A DNA stretch of 38,755 nt from positions 1 through 38,755 of the forward strand of contig QOCQ01000034.1 in NCBI GenBank assembly GCA_003574685.1. The letters run 5' to 3'. This document shows positions 7,473 through 16,371 of this stretch, in pieces. Under the pieces are notes generated by a model. It saw only the letters and a list, made by a program, of their open reading frames with translations. It searched no databases and was not told where the DNA came from. Source of the stretch: Rhodospirillaceae bacterium SYSU D60007 (lineage in GTDB: Bacteria > Pseudomonadota > Alphaproteobacteria > Reyranellales > Reyranellaceae). How positions within the stretch are numbered: the first letter of the stretch is position 1; each line of letters begins with the position of its first letter. A program made the translations under genes and the position numbers.

Positions 7473-9413
7473 TCAGGCGCCGCGGTTCATCCGGTTGCCG
7501 ACGAGATCCTCGACCACGGCGGGGTCGGCCAGCGTCGAGGTGTCACCGAGATTGCCGAACTCGTTCTCGGCGATCTTGCGCAGGATGCGGCGCATGATCT
7601 TGCCCGAACGCGTCTTGGGCAAGCCCGGCGCCCACTGGATCAAATCAGGCGCCGCGATCGGACCGATCTCCTTGCGGACATGCGCCACCAGCTCCTTGCG
7701 CAGTTCCTCCGACGGTTCGACGCCCACCTTCAGGGTGACGTAGGCGTAGATGCCCTGGCCCTTGATGTCGTGCGGATAGCCGACCACGGCTGATTCCGCG
7801 ACCTTGGGATGCGCGACCAGCGCCGACTCGACTTCTGCCGTCCCCAGGCGATGGCCGGAGACGTTGATCACGTCGTCGACCCGGCCCGTGATCCAGTAAT
7901 AGCCGTCGGTATCGCGCCGGCAGCCGTCGCCCGTGAAATAGCGGCCCTTGTAGGTCGAGAAATAGGTGTCGACGAAACGCTGGTGGTCGCCATAGACCGT
8001 GCGCATCTGGCCCGGCCAGGAATCGGTCAGCACCAGATTGCCGGTGCAGGCGCCTTCCAGCAGGTTGCCCTCGGCATCGACCACTGCTGGCGTGATGCCG
8101 AAGAACGGACGCGTTGCGGAACCCGGCTTCAGCGGCGTCGCGCCCGGAAGCGGCGAAATCAGAATGCCGCCGGTTTCGGTCTGCCACCACGTATCGACCA
8201 CAGGGCAGCGACCATCGCCCACCGTGCGGTGATACCACAGCCAGACTTCCGGGTTGATGGGTTCACCTACTGTGCCCAACAACTTGAGGCTCTTGCGGCT
8301 GGCCTTCTTCACCGGCCCTTCGCCCTCGCGCATCAGCGCGCGGATTGCCGTGGGCGCCGTGTAGAAGATGTTGACCTTGTGCTTGTCGATGACCTGCCAG
8401 AAGCGCGAGCTGTCGGGCCAGTTCGGGATGCCCTCGAACATCACCGTGGTGGCGCCGTTGGCCAGCGGTCCATAGACGATATAGGTGTGGCCGGTAACCC
8501 AGCCCACATCCGCGGTGCACCAGTAGATGTCGCCGTCGTGGTAGTCGAAGACGTACTGGTGCGTCATCGCGGCGAAGACGAGATAGCCGCCCGATGTGTG
8601 GAGCACGCCCTTGGGTTTGCCGGTCGAACCCGAGGTATAAAGGATGAACAACGGATCCTCGGCATTCATCGGCTCGGGCGGACAATCGGCCGACGCCCTG
8701 GCACATTCCTCGTGGTACCAGACGTCGCGGCCCTTGACCCAGTCGATCTTGCCGCCGGTGCGGCGCACCACGATCACCTTCTTCACGCCGGGACATTTGG
8801 CCAGCGCGGTGTCGGTGTTGGCCTTGAGCGGTACCGTGCGGCTGCCGCGCAGGCCTTCATCGGCCGTGATGACGAGGGCTGAAGCGCAATCCTCGATGCG
8901 GTTGACCAGCGAATCCGGCGAGAAGCCGCCGAACACGACCGAGTGGATGGCGCCAATGCGCGCGCAGGCCAGCATGGCGTAGGCGGCTTCGGGAATCATC
9001 GGCAGGTAGATCGTGACCCGATCGCCCTTCCTGACCCCGTGCGCCTTCAGCACGTTGGCCAGCCGGCAGACCTGCTCGTGCATCTCGCGGTACGTGATGC
9101 GCTTGCTCTCCTTGGGATCATCCCCTTCCCAGAGGATTGCCGTCTGATCGCCGCGTGTCGCCAGATGCCGATCAATGCAGTTGGCCGCGACGTTGAGCAC
9201 GCCATCGTAGTACCACCGGATGCGGACATCACCCGTGTAGTCGACGTCCTTCACTTGCGTGTAGGGCTTGATCCAGTCGATCCGCTTGCCGTGCTCGCCC
9301 CAGAACTTCACGGGGTCGTCGATCGACGACTTGTACATCTGCCGGTACCGGGCTTCATCGACATAGGCCCTGGAAGCCACTTCCGGGGGCACAGGCAATA
9401 CTTGGTCCGTCAT
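7473..9413 (-). CDS. acs: Acetyl-CoA synthetase (AMP-forming)
   Basis: Acs activates acetate with ATP and CoA to acetyl-CoA in the cytosol, through an acetyl-AMP intermediate. The 646 residues match the family's usual ~650. The adenylation P-loop [11 protein letters not shown] is at about 259-269, the substrate-pocket motif [10 protein letters not shown] near 410, and the C-terminal [10 protein letters not shown] near 604 contains the catalytic lysine that is acetylated by Pat-type enzymes in characterised homologues. The hinge region [25 protein letters not shown] is intact. The start at 9413 fits the conserved N-terminus ([14 protein letters not shown]), and GGAGGGAG precedes it; the frame is open further upstream to 9557. 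The gene stands alone, with a 195-nt gap to the divergent small secreted gene that should hold its promoter. No actP or pta/ackA gene is nearby. Confidence 0.96.
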   Translation of the reverse strand: MTDQVLPVPPEVASRAYVDEARYRQMYKSSIDDPVKFWGEHGKRIDWIKPYTQVKDVDYTGDVRIRWYYDGVLNVAANCIDRHLATRGDQTAILWEGDDPKESKRITYREMHEQVCRLANVLKAHGVRKGDRVTIYLPMIPEAAYAMLACARIGAIHSVVFGGFSPDSLVNRIEDCASALVITADEGLRGSRTVPLKANTDTALAKCPGVKKVIVVRRTGGKIDWVKGRDVWYHEECARASADCPPEPMNAEDPLFILYTSGSTGKPKGVLHTSGGYLVFAAMTHQYVFDYHDGDIYWCTADVGWVTGHTYIVYGPLANGATTVMFEGIPNWPDSSRFWQVIDKHKVNIFYTAPTAIRALMREGEGPVKKASRKSLKLLGTVGEPINPEVWLWYHRTVGDGRCPVVDTWWQTETGGILISPLPGATPLKPGSATRPFFGITPAVVDAEGNLLEGACTGNLVLTDSWPGQMRTVYGDHQRFVDTYFSTYKGRYFTGDGCRRDTDGYYWITGRVDDVINVSGHRLGTAEVESALVAHPKVAESAVVGYPHDIKGQGIYAYVTLKVGVEPSEELRKELVAHVRKEIGPIAAPDLIQWAPGLPKTRSGKIMRRILRKIAENEFGNLGDTSTLADPAVVEDLVGNRMNRGA

Positions 9414-9608
9414 GTTCTGCTCCCTCCGCGTGGTGCCTGTTGTAGCCAGCGTAGCGGGTCGCTGCCAAGCCGTGTTGCATCGCGGAATGAAAATGTCGCA
9501 GCCGCGCCAAAGCCGCCACGGATGCCATCTTCCCGCCCGGAAGCCGCCACCCCGCAACTCCGACTTGCCCGTGACGTTGGCCTCTCCCCGAGACGATGGA
9601 GAATGACG

Positions 9609-9923
9609 ATGCTTGTGCGAGTCACTGCGGCAGCGGCGATAGCAGCGCTGGCCATGATCGCGGCGGCTTCACCGGCAGCCGCCCAGTATCCGAGCCGCGG
9701 CGCCTGCGACTACTACGAGTTTCCGCCGGGCACGCCGGAATACAGGGTTTGCGTCGAGCGCGAACTGGAGATGCGCCGACACGGACGGGTGCCGCGCGAC
9801 TATAGTCCGCAGCGCCTTGTGGCCGACTCGGAGCGTGCGTGCACCTACTACGGGGTGCCGCCGGGTACGCCGAGATTCGAACGCTGCGTGCGCCGTGAGG
9901 TGGAGCTGCGCACGCCACAGTAG
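9609..9923 (+). CDS. Small secreted protein with two tandem Cys-containing repeats
   Basis: This is a 104-residue protein with a clear signal peptide ([20 protein letters not shown]...AAAQ). The mature part holds two copies of one unit: [20 protein letters not shown] followed by ELEMRR, and [20 protein letters not shown] followed by EVELRT. Each has the pattern Ala-Cys-x-Tyr-Tyr-x3-Pro-Pro-Gly-Thr-Pro-x3-x-Cys-Val, so each carries two cysteines, probably as a disulfide in the periplasm. Similar C-x-G-x-PGT-x-C-V units occur singly in many small secreted proteins of unknown role. I chose the ATG at 9609 over 9603 because GGAG lies 7 nt upstream of it. The 3' end is 6 nt from the convergent hmuV gene. 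Function unknown. Confidence 0.72.
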   Translation: MLVRVTAAAAIAALAMIAAASPAAAQYPSRGACDYYEFPPGTPEYRVCVERELEMRRHGRVPRDYSPQRLVADSERACTYYGVPPGTPRFERCVRREVELRTPQ

Positions 9924-9929
9924 CGTTCG

Positions 9930-10736
9930 TCAGACATGGAGCGACAACGACGGCGGGCGCACGAAATAATGCCGGGCGCCCGCGCCGTCATCCACGGCCG
10001 CCAGAGAGATCCCATAAACACCGGCCAGCGTGTCGATCGTGAGCGTGTCGCGTGTCGGGCCGCAGGCGATCAGGTGGCCCCGGTCGAGCAGGGCCACGCG
10101 ATCGCAATAAGCCGCGGCAAGGTTGATATCGTGCAGCACCACGATCGCACCGACGCCTGCCGCGACAAAGCGGCGTACAGACTCAAGCAGCGTGTGCTGG
10201 TGGCGCAGATCGAGGCTCGCCGTCGGCTCGTCCAGCATCAGGAAACGTGAAGGTGCGTCGTCCGTGGCGGTCCAGACCTGGGCGAGCGCGCGCGCGGCTT
10301 GCACGCGCTGGCGCTCGCCGCCGGAGAGGCTGGGATAGAGCCGGTCCGCCAGATGCGCGGCATCGGTCAGTTCAAGCGCGGCCGCGATGATGCGGCGATC
10401 TTCGGCCGCGTCGGTATGCCCGGCGTGGGGCAATCGTGCCAGCTCGACAATCTCGCGTGCGGTGAAATCGAAGGCAACGGCGGTGCTCTGGGTCATCACG
10501 GCACGCACGCGTGCCAGCGACTCAGGGGACCACAGGCGCGGTTCACGGCCATGCAGACGCACCGTGCCGGCATTGGGCTTGCGGTCGCCGGCCAGCAGGG
10601 AGAGCAGCGTCGATTTGCCTGCGCCATTGGGGCCAAGCAGGCCCAGCACCTCGCCCGGCCGGGCCGCCAGCGACACGTCTTCGAGCAGGACTGCGCTGCC
10701 GATGCGGACTGATACAGATTGCGCGTCCAGGCTCAT
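9930..10736 (-). CDS. hmuV: Haemin ABC transporter, ATP-binding protein
   Basis: This is the cytoplasmic ATPase that powers haem import through HmuU. In its 268 residues the Walker A GPNGAGKST is at 35-43, the Q-loop at MTQS (81-84), the ABC signature LSGGERQ at 137-143, Walker B FLMLDEP at 165-171, and the H-loop His further on in IVVLHDINLAA. The segment MTQSTAVAFDFTAREIVELARLPH is characteristic of the HmuV/BtuD-FecE branch. Its ATG overlaps the TGA of hmuU in an ATGA tetramer, indicating translational coupling. It is the last gene of the hmu operon and ends 6 nt from a convergent gene, with no clear intrinsic terminator in between. Confidence 0.93.
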   Translation of the reverse strand: MSLDAQSVSVRIGSAVLLEDVSLAARPGEVLGLLGPNGAGKSTLLSLLAGDRKPNAGTVRLHGREPRLWSPESLARVRAVMTQSTAVAFDFTAREIVELARLPHAGHTDAAEDRRIIAAALELTDAAHLADRLYPSLSGGERQRVQAARALAQVWTATDDAPSRFLMLDEPTASLDLRHQHTLLESVRRFVAAGVGAIVVLHDINLAAAYCDRVALLDRGHLIACGPTRDTLTIDTLAGVYGISLAAVDDGAGARHYFVRPPSLSLHV

Positions 10737-11821
10737 GAGTCCGTCAACCGCAAGCGGCGCACGAGCAGCCACAGGAAGAACGGCCCGCCGACAAGCGCGG
10801 TGACTACGCCGATCGGCAGTTCGGCCGGCGCCACGGTCAGACGGGCCGCAAGATCGGCCGCCGTCAGCAGCGCGCCGCCCAGCAGCGCGGCACCGGGCAG
10901 GACCAGGCGATGGCCCGGGCCACAGGCCAGCCGCAGGAGGTGCGGCACAACCAGCCCTACGAAACCGATGATGCCGCAGACGGATACGGCAGCGCCGGTA
11001 GCCAGCGCCACCAGCACGAACAGGCGCCGCTTCAGCCGTTCGACATCGACGCCGAGATGCCCCGCCTCGCGTTCGCCCAGCGCGAAGGCGTCCAGTGCGC
11101 GCGTCGAGCGCAGCAGGAGGATCGTCGGCAGGATGATCAGCGGCAGCGCCAAGGGCAGCGTCGACCAGGTTGCCGAGCCCAGGCTGCCCATGGTCCAGAA
11201 CACCAGAGTGCGTAGCTGCTGCTCATCCGCAAGGAAGGTCAGCAGCCCAATACCCGCGCCGCTCAGCGCATTGATGGCGACCCCGGCGAGGAGGATCGTG
11301 GCGATGGAGGCGTGGCCGTCGCGCAGGCCCAGCCGCCGCACCAGGTCGGTCGCTGCGAGACCGCCAGCGAATGCCGCCACCGGCAGCGCCCACGGCCGCA
11401 TACCGGCGTCGAGCAGGTGAAACACCTTGTCGCCCAGCACGATGGCTGCCACAGCTGCCAGCGCGGCGCCGCCGGAAACGCCGATCAGGCCGGGATCGGC
11501 CAGCGGATTGCGGAACAGGCCCTGCATGGCGGCGCCTGCGGTGGCAAGTGCGGCACCCACGGCCAGCGACAGCAGGACGCGCGGCAGACGGATGGCGAAC
11601 AAGACCGCCTCCTGCTGTTCCGCGATGCCGGCGGCGGCGAAGCCCAGCCGATGTGCCAGCGCCTGCAGGGCGTCCAGCGGTGCGATCCGCATCGGCCCGG
11701 CCCCGAGGCCGACGAGGCCCGCCAGCCCCGTGATGGCGGCCAGCGCCAACAGGACTGGAACCGCAGCCGGTCGCCGCGATGCACACACCTTCAGCGTTGA
11801 CGCGGTCACTGCCTGTCCCAT
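10733..11821 (-). CDS. hmuU: Haemin ABC transporter, permease (FecCD family)
   Basis: This is the inner-membrane permease for haem, 362 residues with about ten transmembrane helices, as usual for BtuC/FecCD proteins. Family signatures are RLPRVLLSLAVGAALATAG near 79-97, GLFRNPLADPGLIGVSGGA near 101-119, and the ATPase-coupling loop and final helices GIIGFVGLVVPHLLRL near 290-305. It starts 16 nt inside the end of hmuT and its TGA overlaps the hmuV ATG, so translation of the three transporter genes is tightly coupled. The N-terminal ~20 residues (MGQAVTASTLKVCASRRPA) are hydrophilic and variable; a slightly later start cannot be excluded. Confidence 0.93.
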   Translation of the reverse strand: MGQAVTASTLKVCASRRPAAVPVLLALAAITGLAGLVGLGAGPMRIAPLDALQALAHRLGFAAAGIAEQQEAVLFAIRLPRVLLSLAVGAALATAGAAMQGLFRNPLADPGLIGVSGGAALAAVAAIVLGDKVFHLLDAGMRPWALPVAAFAGGLAATDLVRRLGLRDGHASIATILLAGVAINALSGAGIGLLTFLADEQQLRTLVFWTMGSLGSATWSTLPLALPLIILPTILLLRSTRALDAFALGEREAGHLGVDVERLKRRLFVLVALATGAAVSVCGIIGFVGLVVPHLLRLACGPGHRLVLPGAALLGGALLTAADLAARLTVAPAELPIGVVTALVGGPFFLWLLVRRLRLTDS

Positions 11822-12714
11822 GCCAGCTCGGGATGCAGGAAGGCCGCCAGCCGCCGCGCCGCTTCCGCCGTACGCGGACCGAACCCCAGCAGCAGGAGTG
11901 CATCCAGCGCAAAGACGCGGCGCGAGCGGCCAGCCGGCGTCAGCCCCAGCGACGCGGCCTTGAGAATCCCATCGATACCGCCCATGGCATTCAGCGTAGC
12001 GGTGGTGACCATGATGGCCTCGGGCGCCAGCGTCAGAACGCCCTCGGTTGTGACAGGGCGGTAGCCCTCATAACTGATGATGGCGTTGCTGCCGCCAGCC
12101 AGGCGGATGATGCCGTCGGCCCCGGTAGCACTGCCGGCGGCCAGGGGTGAGCCCTGTGCGATGGATAGTAGCGACAGCACCCTGGGACGGCTCGTGGTGC
12201 TGCTCAGCATGCGGGCCAGCGCCGACATTTCGCCACGGCAGGCTTCGATCAGCGCCGTTGCCGCCGGCTCCCGTCCCAGGGCGTGGCCGATGTTCTCGAT
12301 CTTGTGCAACACGCCCGTGAATTCGTAGTCCTCGGGCAGGACGAGCGTGGCCACGCCCGCGCTGCGCAACTGGTCGAACGCCGCCGCCGGCCCGGCTGCT
12401 GTCGTGGACAGCACGAGGCTTGGCCGCAGCGAGAGCACGCCCTCGGCGGAAATCTGCCGCATGTAGCCGATCTGGGGCAGGCGTGTTGCAGCTTCCGGGT
12501 ACCGGCTGGTGGTATCGACACCGACCAGCTGGCCGCCGGCGCCCAACGCATAGACGATCTCGGTGACCGAACCGCCGATAGAGACAACGCGCGACGTGTC
12601 GGCGATGTCGATGGTGCGGCCGGCGTGATCGGTTACCGTGATCCGCCCACAGGCTGGCCGCACCATGAGTGCAGCGCCAACCAGCCCGAGCAGCGGTCGA
12701 CGGCTGAGGCTCAT
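11806..12714 (-). CDS. hmuT: Haemin ABC transporter, periplasmic binding protein
   Basis: This 302-residue receptor of the cluster with HmuT/BtuF folds captures haem in the periplasm and hands it to HmuUV. It has an N-terminal export signal with paired arginines (MSLSRRPLLGLVGAALMVRPACG). The mature domain shows RVVSIGGSVTEIVYALGAGG, the two-lobe scaffold, PQIGYMRQISAEGVLSLRPSLVL, and a C-terminal DALLLLGFGPRTAEAARRLA helix as in known HmuT proteins. Its ATG overlaps the TGA of hmuS (ATGA), and its last 16 nt overlap hmuU. The frame is open upstream to 12933, but that part is antisense-like and inside hmuS. Haem ligands cannot be assigned with certainty from sequence alone. Confidence 0.92.
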   Translation of the reverse strand: MSLSRRPLLGLVGAALMVRPACGRITVTDHAGRTIDIADTSRVVSIGGSVTEIVYALGAGGQLVGVDTTSRYPEAATRLPQIGYMRQISAEGVLSLRPSLVLSTTAAGPAAAFDQLRSAGVATLVLPEDYEFTGVLHKIENIGHALGREPAATALIEACRGEMSALARMLSSTTSRPRVLSLLSIAQGSPLAAGSATGADGIIRLAGGSNAIISYEGYRPVTTEGVLTLAPEAIMVTTATLNAMGGIDGILKAASLGLTPAGRSRRVFALDALLLLGFGPRTAEAARRLAAFLHPELAWDRQ

Positions 12715-13748
12715 GCCGCCACGCGCGCCTCGGCGATGTCGCGCCAGGCGCTGCGTTCCGGCTGGCCAGGCTTTCGCGCACCGAAGAAGAGCGCAATCGT
12801 GCGGCCGGCATCGTCGAAGGCCTCGACGGAGGTAACGATTCCGTCGTCGGTCGGCTTCCGCACGATGAACGTGCGGGCGATGCGATCTTCCCGCAGATGC
12901 AGGTTGAATGTCGGATCGAGCACGTTGAACCACGGGCCGGTCGGCACCAGCTTTTGCACCGGCCCGGTATGGATCTGGATGCAGCCGGGGCTGCCGACGA
13001 ACACCATGATCGGCGCTTCGCTGGCGGCTGCGTCGATCAGGATGGCGCGTGCACTGCCTGCCGGCAATTCCTGCGCCAGGTCCTTGCCGGCAAGGCGCAG
13101 CGCCTGCACCCGGCCAACCTTGTGCTTGCGCAGGATGCCGGCGAAGTCGTGCGTATCGCGCATGCCCTTCCAGGCGTTGCGCAGCGACTGGTGATCGATC
13201 TCGGAGTCCGGCCGGTCAGGCGCCGGCGCAGGGCGCGGCGTCACCTTGAGCTCCGCCGTCTGGTTCCGGGCACGGAAGCGTTCGATCCAGGTGCCGAAGG
13301 CCGCCATGTCGGTTGCGGCGGTGGCGTAGATCTTGTGAACGGCAGTGCCGTGCGCATCAAAGAACTGCAGGCTTCGGCGTTCACCGCTGCGCGTCTGCTC
13401 TATCACCGCAAAGCCCGAATGCCACTGCCCGAAGAAAATGCGCAGATCGATGTCCGGCCCGAGGACAAGCCCGTGCGGCCCGCTGGCGCTGATTTGCTCG
13501 AAGCGGCCATGGCGCTCATGCACGCAGTGCTCGTTGCGTGTCAGGCACATCACCCGGCCAAGGCCCGGCATGGCCGCCAGCATGTCGCGCCACGCCGATG
13601 TCAGCCGCGTCGCCGCCTGCTCGACGCCGCTGGCCACCAGCTCCGCCTCGCTTACGCCCAGTGCCTGCGCGGCGTCGCGGGCCCGCAGGTTGGGCCGCAC
13701 GGCACGCAGCTCGGCCAGCCGCTGCTGCAGCCCGGAAGCGTCAGTCAT
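12711..13748 (-). CDS. hmuS: Haemin-degrading/haem-trafficking factor HmuS
   Basis: This is a cytoplasmic haem-binding protein of the HemS/ChuS/HmuS family that accepts imported haem and in characterised members degrades it or buffers it. Its 345 residues match the family, which consists of two tandem similar domains. The N-terminal half carries VMCLTRNEHCVHERHGRFE and GLVLGPDIDLRIFFGQW, and the C-terminal half the related IMVFVGSPGCIQIHTGPVQKL with GPWFNVLDPTFNLHLRED. These paired segments show the internal duplication. The start at 13748 is preceded by AGGAGAT at 6-nt spacing; codons upstream to 13859 are not typical. The TGA overlaps hmuT's ATG. A 153-nt gap separates it from hemP upstream. 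Whether it is a true haem oxygenase or a transfer protein is not decided by the sequence. Confidence 0.92.
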   Translation of the reverse strand: MTDASGLQQRLAELRAVRPNLRARDAAQALGVSEAELVASGVEQAATRLTSAWRDMLAAMPGLGRVMCLTRNEHCVHERHGRFEQISASGPHGLVLGPDIDLRIFFGQWHSGFAVIEQTRSGERRSLQFFDAHGTAVHKIYATAATDMAAFGTWIERFRARNQTAELKVTPRPAPAPDRPDSEIDHQSLRNAWKGMRDTHDFAGILRKHKVGRVQALRLAGKDLAQELPAGSARAILIDAAASEAPIMVFVGSPGCIQIHTGPVQKLVPTGPWFNVLDPTFNLHLREDRIARTFIVRKPTDDGIVTSVEAFDDAGRTIALFFGARKPGQPERSAWRDIAEARVAA

Positions 13749-13901
13749 TGGTGATCTCCTGATAGCGTCACGGCTTGCATCCTGCGAAAGATTCGTGGCG
13801 GGCTGGCTGGGTTGCCGCGAGAGGAAGCACTTGAAAGCGGCACCTGGCTGGCTGACCACGCGACCGGCAAGGGAGTGTCGGCCGCTTGCGGACTTCGGAA
13901 A

Positions 13902-14096
13902 CTACTTGGTGAGGATCAGCTTGCCCTTGCTGGTAACGCGCAGATGATAGTCGTCGCCGCCATGGCGAATGATGATCTGTCCGGTGGGGCCCATCAGCTC
14001 GCGGCTGCCGATGCGACGCACCGATGGACCGCGCGGCGGGCGGCCGCGAAAGGCACCGCGCGCGGTCGGCGGTGGTGACTGGTCAGGCTGGTGCAT
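13902..14096 (-). CDS. hemP: Haemin uptake protein HemP/HmuP
   Basis: This 64-residue cytoplasmic protein lies between the receptor gene and hmuS, the classical hmuP position. The N-terminal third is Pro/Arg-rich and variable. The C-terminal domain from residue 26 has VRRIGSRELMG, then QIIIRHGGDDYHLRVTSKGK and the ending LILTK, the conserved signature of the family. In Bradyrhizobium and Sinorhizobium relatives HmuP takes part in activating or post-transcriptionally boosting haem-receptor expression; that role is family knowledge, not visible here. The start at 14096 has a strong GGAGGAGG ribosome site about 6 nt upstream, which decides it over the longer frame to 14207. Confidence 0.93.
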   Translation of the reverse strand: MHQPDQSPPPTARGAFRGRPPRGPSVRRIGSRELMGPTGQIIIRHGGDDYHLRVTSKGKLILTK

Positions 14097-14213
14097 GGCG
14101 TCCTCCTCCCGAAATCCATTGTCCGTCGGACCTGCCGTGCGTCCTCTGAGAGAAAGCTCTGTTTGCCGGTCGCCGGCGGGCATGGTCGTTCTCCTTGCTT
14201 TCTGCACGGAACC

Positions 14214-16217
14214 TCAAAACTGGAAACTTGTGGCCACCTTGAGGTTCAGGCCGGGATACAGGTTGGGGGTGAGATGGTCGCGGTATCGCTGGTCCGTGAG
14301 ATTGTCGATCCCGATATCAACGCGTGCGCCGTAGAGCGGACCCGCCGAGGGCAGCCAGCTCGCGAAGATGTCGAACAGGGCATACCCGCCGGTCTTGCTG
14401 ACGCCCGCCGGCACCCGGTGCTGATGCGCCACCAGCCGGGTACGGCCACCGATCACCAGATCCCAGTCCGGGATCTGGTAGCCCACTGTCAGCGCGATCT
14501 TGTCGGCGGGAATTGACGCCAGCGGCTCGCCGGTCGTCCGGTTCTTGCCGCGGATCAGCGACGCCGCCAGCGTGCCGAACCAGTTGCCGCTCGTGTACCC
14601 GCCTTCAAACTCCACACCATAGATGCGGGCGCGCGTGACGTTGACCGGCGTGGTCGTGGTGGGGGTGACGACCAGGTCGATGAAGTCGCGATAGTTCGTA
14701 TGGAAACCCGAAACGCGAAACCGCAACCTGTCGCCGGCCTGGAACGCGTCGTCGAATTTGAAGGCGACGCCGATCTCCTTGTTCTTGCCGATCTCGGGCT
14801 TCAGGTTCGGGTTCGGGATGAAAAAATTGCCGGGAAAGTGCGTGCCCGACACGTAAAGCTCGGACAGCGAAGGGGCACGGAAAGCCTCGGCATAGAGCGC
14901 GTAGACCGACAGCCACTTCGTGGCATCCCACTGCGCGCCAATGCGCGGCGAGACGCGGCTTTCGGACAGCGATGGTCCGACGGCAGGGGAGTCGGGCGTG
15001 CGATAGTAGTAGTCGAGCCGCAAACCGGGAGTCAGGCTGACGGCGTCCCAGAGCCTGATCTCCGGTTGCACGAAAGCGCCTGCGACCTGGCCCCAGCCAT
15101 CCGGATACTCCGGCCGGGAAATGCTGTCGCGATTCCCGTCAGTTGATTCGATTCGGCCGTCAACGCCATAGGTGATGGCCAGGCCGACGGCGTCGGATAC
15201 CTTGAACCGGCTGGTGTTCTGAATGTCGATGCCGGTGGTGCGCAGCGCCGTTTCGTCCAGCCGCGGACCGGGCTGCAGGCGGTCTTCCCGTACGTAGACC
15301 CGGTTGTGATAGGCGACGGCCTTAAGGTCGAGCCACGGATTCGAGGGATTCTTCAGCTCGTAGTTCAGCGCGCCGGTGAATTGCTGCGTCTTGCGGTCGG
15401 CGGGCGAGGAGGTGCTGGCGGTGTTCGGCGCGGTCGTCGAGATGTCGTGGTCGTTGAAGGCGATCAGGGACATTCCCAGCCGGTGTCCTGGATCGAAGGT
15501 GTATCTGCCCTTAACCAGCCCGCTTACGACCTCCGCGCCGGAATTGGCGAGGTGGCCCGGGCCGCCGAACTTGTAGTCGTCGCTGTTGCGGTATGTCAGC
15601 GCACCCAGCAGATCGAATCCGGCGACGTTGGCGAAGCCCACGAACTGGGCCATCACCATGTCGTTGACCGACTGATAGCCGGTCTTGAGCCGATAACCGG
15701 CCCTTTCGCCGGGCCGCAGGAAGTCCGATGCATCGCGCATGGTGATGTCGATCACGCCGCCCACCGCGCCCGAGCCGTAGAGGACCGAGTTGGGGCCGCG
15801 CACCACATCGACCTGCTTGATCAGGTCCGGGTCGAGAAAGATGCGGCCCTTGTGGCCGGACTGGAAATCCTGGCGGGCGCCGTCAAGCCGGATCAGTACG
15901 CGCTCGCCCTCCAGCCCGCGCACGTTGGGTTCTCCTGCGCCCGGCCGGGGGCCGCCGCTGATATCGACGCCCGGCAGATCGCGCAGCAGGTCGTCCAGCC
16001 GCTGCGGCTGGCGCATGTCGATGGTTTCCTTGGTCACGGTCGAGACCGAGCCCGGCACGTCGTACTGCGGCCGTTCGGTGCGCGTTCCCGTCACGGTGAC
16101 GGGGTCCAGCGGGGCCACCGGCACCTGGGCCTGGTCTATGGGCGTGACTTGCGCCACCGCCTCGGTTGCCGACAATGCCACCATTACCATCACCAGAGCC
16201 GAGCCTGATCGCCTCAT
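14214..16217 (-). CDS. hmuR: TonB-dependent outer-membrane haem/haemoglobin receptor
   Basis: This is a 667-residue outer-membrane gated channel that binds haem or haem proteins and admits haem to the periplasm with TonB energy. It has a signal peptide (about 1-22, ending AVAQ), a TonB-box-like region around DPVTVTGTR (38-46), and a plug domain with LLRDLPGVDISGGPRPGAGEP (from 77) and VDVVRGPNSVLYGSGAVGGVIDI (from 136). The rest is a beta-barrel ending in a C-terminal Phe (SFQF). In the barrel, AFRAPSLSELY (445-455) and IPNPNL (467-472) are the FRAP and NPNL motifs of haem receptors. The start at 16217 follows GGGGGAAAC and begins the signal peptide; the open frame to 16265 is leader. It is the first gene of the hmu operon, under the Fur-type box at 16335. 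Confidence 0.95.
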   Translation of the reverse strand: MRRSGSALVMVMVALSATEAVAQVTPIDQAQVPVAPLDPVTVTGTRTERPQYDVPGSVSTVTKETIDMRQPQRLDDLLRDLPGVDISGGPRPGAGEPNVRGLEGERVLIRLDGARQDFQSGHKGRIFLDPDLIKQVDVVRGPNSVLYGSGAVGGVIDITMRDASDFLRPGERAGYRLKTGYQSVNDMVMAQFVGFANVAGFDLLGALTYRNSDDYKFGGPGHLANSGAEVVSGLVKGRYTFDPGHRLGMSLIAFNDHDISTTAPNTASTSSPADRKTQQFTGALNYELKNPSNPWLDLKAVAYHNRVYVREDRLQPGPRLDETALRTTGIDIQNTSRFKVSDAVGLAITYGVDGRIESTDGNRDSISRPEYPDGWGQVAGAFVQPEIRLWDAVSLTPGLRLDYYYRTPDSPAVGPSLSESRVSPRIGAQWDATKWLSVYALYAEAFRAPSLSELYVSGTHFPGNFFIPNPNLKPEIGKNKEIGVAFKFDDAFQAGDRLRFRVSGFHTNYRDFIDLVVTPTTTTPVNVTRARIYGVEFEGGYTSGNWFGTLAASLIRGKNRTTGEPLASIPADKIALTVGYQIPDWDLVIGGRTRLVAHQHRVPAGVSKTGGYALFDIFASWLPSAGPLYGARVDIGIDNLTDQRYRDHLTPNLYPGLNLKVATSFQF

Positions 16218-16334
16218 GTTTCCCCCGCCCCCAACAAGGTGCGCCAACGGATTCGGCGCGCACATGGCTGGCGGGGCAGGAGGCCCAGGCTGGCTATCGA
16301 TTCGCCTCTACCAGACGTGATCTGAGAATGCAAT

Positions 16335-16349
16335 TGAGAATCATTTTCA
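16335..16349. promoter_or_regulatory. Fur-type iron box between hmuR and GFA-family gene
   Basis: TGAGAATCATTTTCA fits the 7-1-7 inverted-repeat Fur pattern, with only one mismatch between arms (TGAGAAT against TGAAAAT). A second TGAGAAT lies exactly 12 bp earlier (16323), as in extended or overlapping boxes. It lies 118 bp upstream of the hmuR start and 22 bp upstream of the divergent GFA gene. It stands out as AT-rich in GC-rich surroundings. An Irr-type ICE motif (TTTAGAA...TTCTAAA) does not fit as well. Confidence 0.75.
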
Positions 16350-16371
16350 CTTAGAACCCAAGGCGGCTCCG

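Noticed and set aside
11812-12933. A longer N-terminus for HmuT starting at 12933
   Set aside because: The added residues are Arg-rich and lie out of frame within hmuS; the ATGA overlap and signal peptide at 12714 give a far better start.
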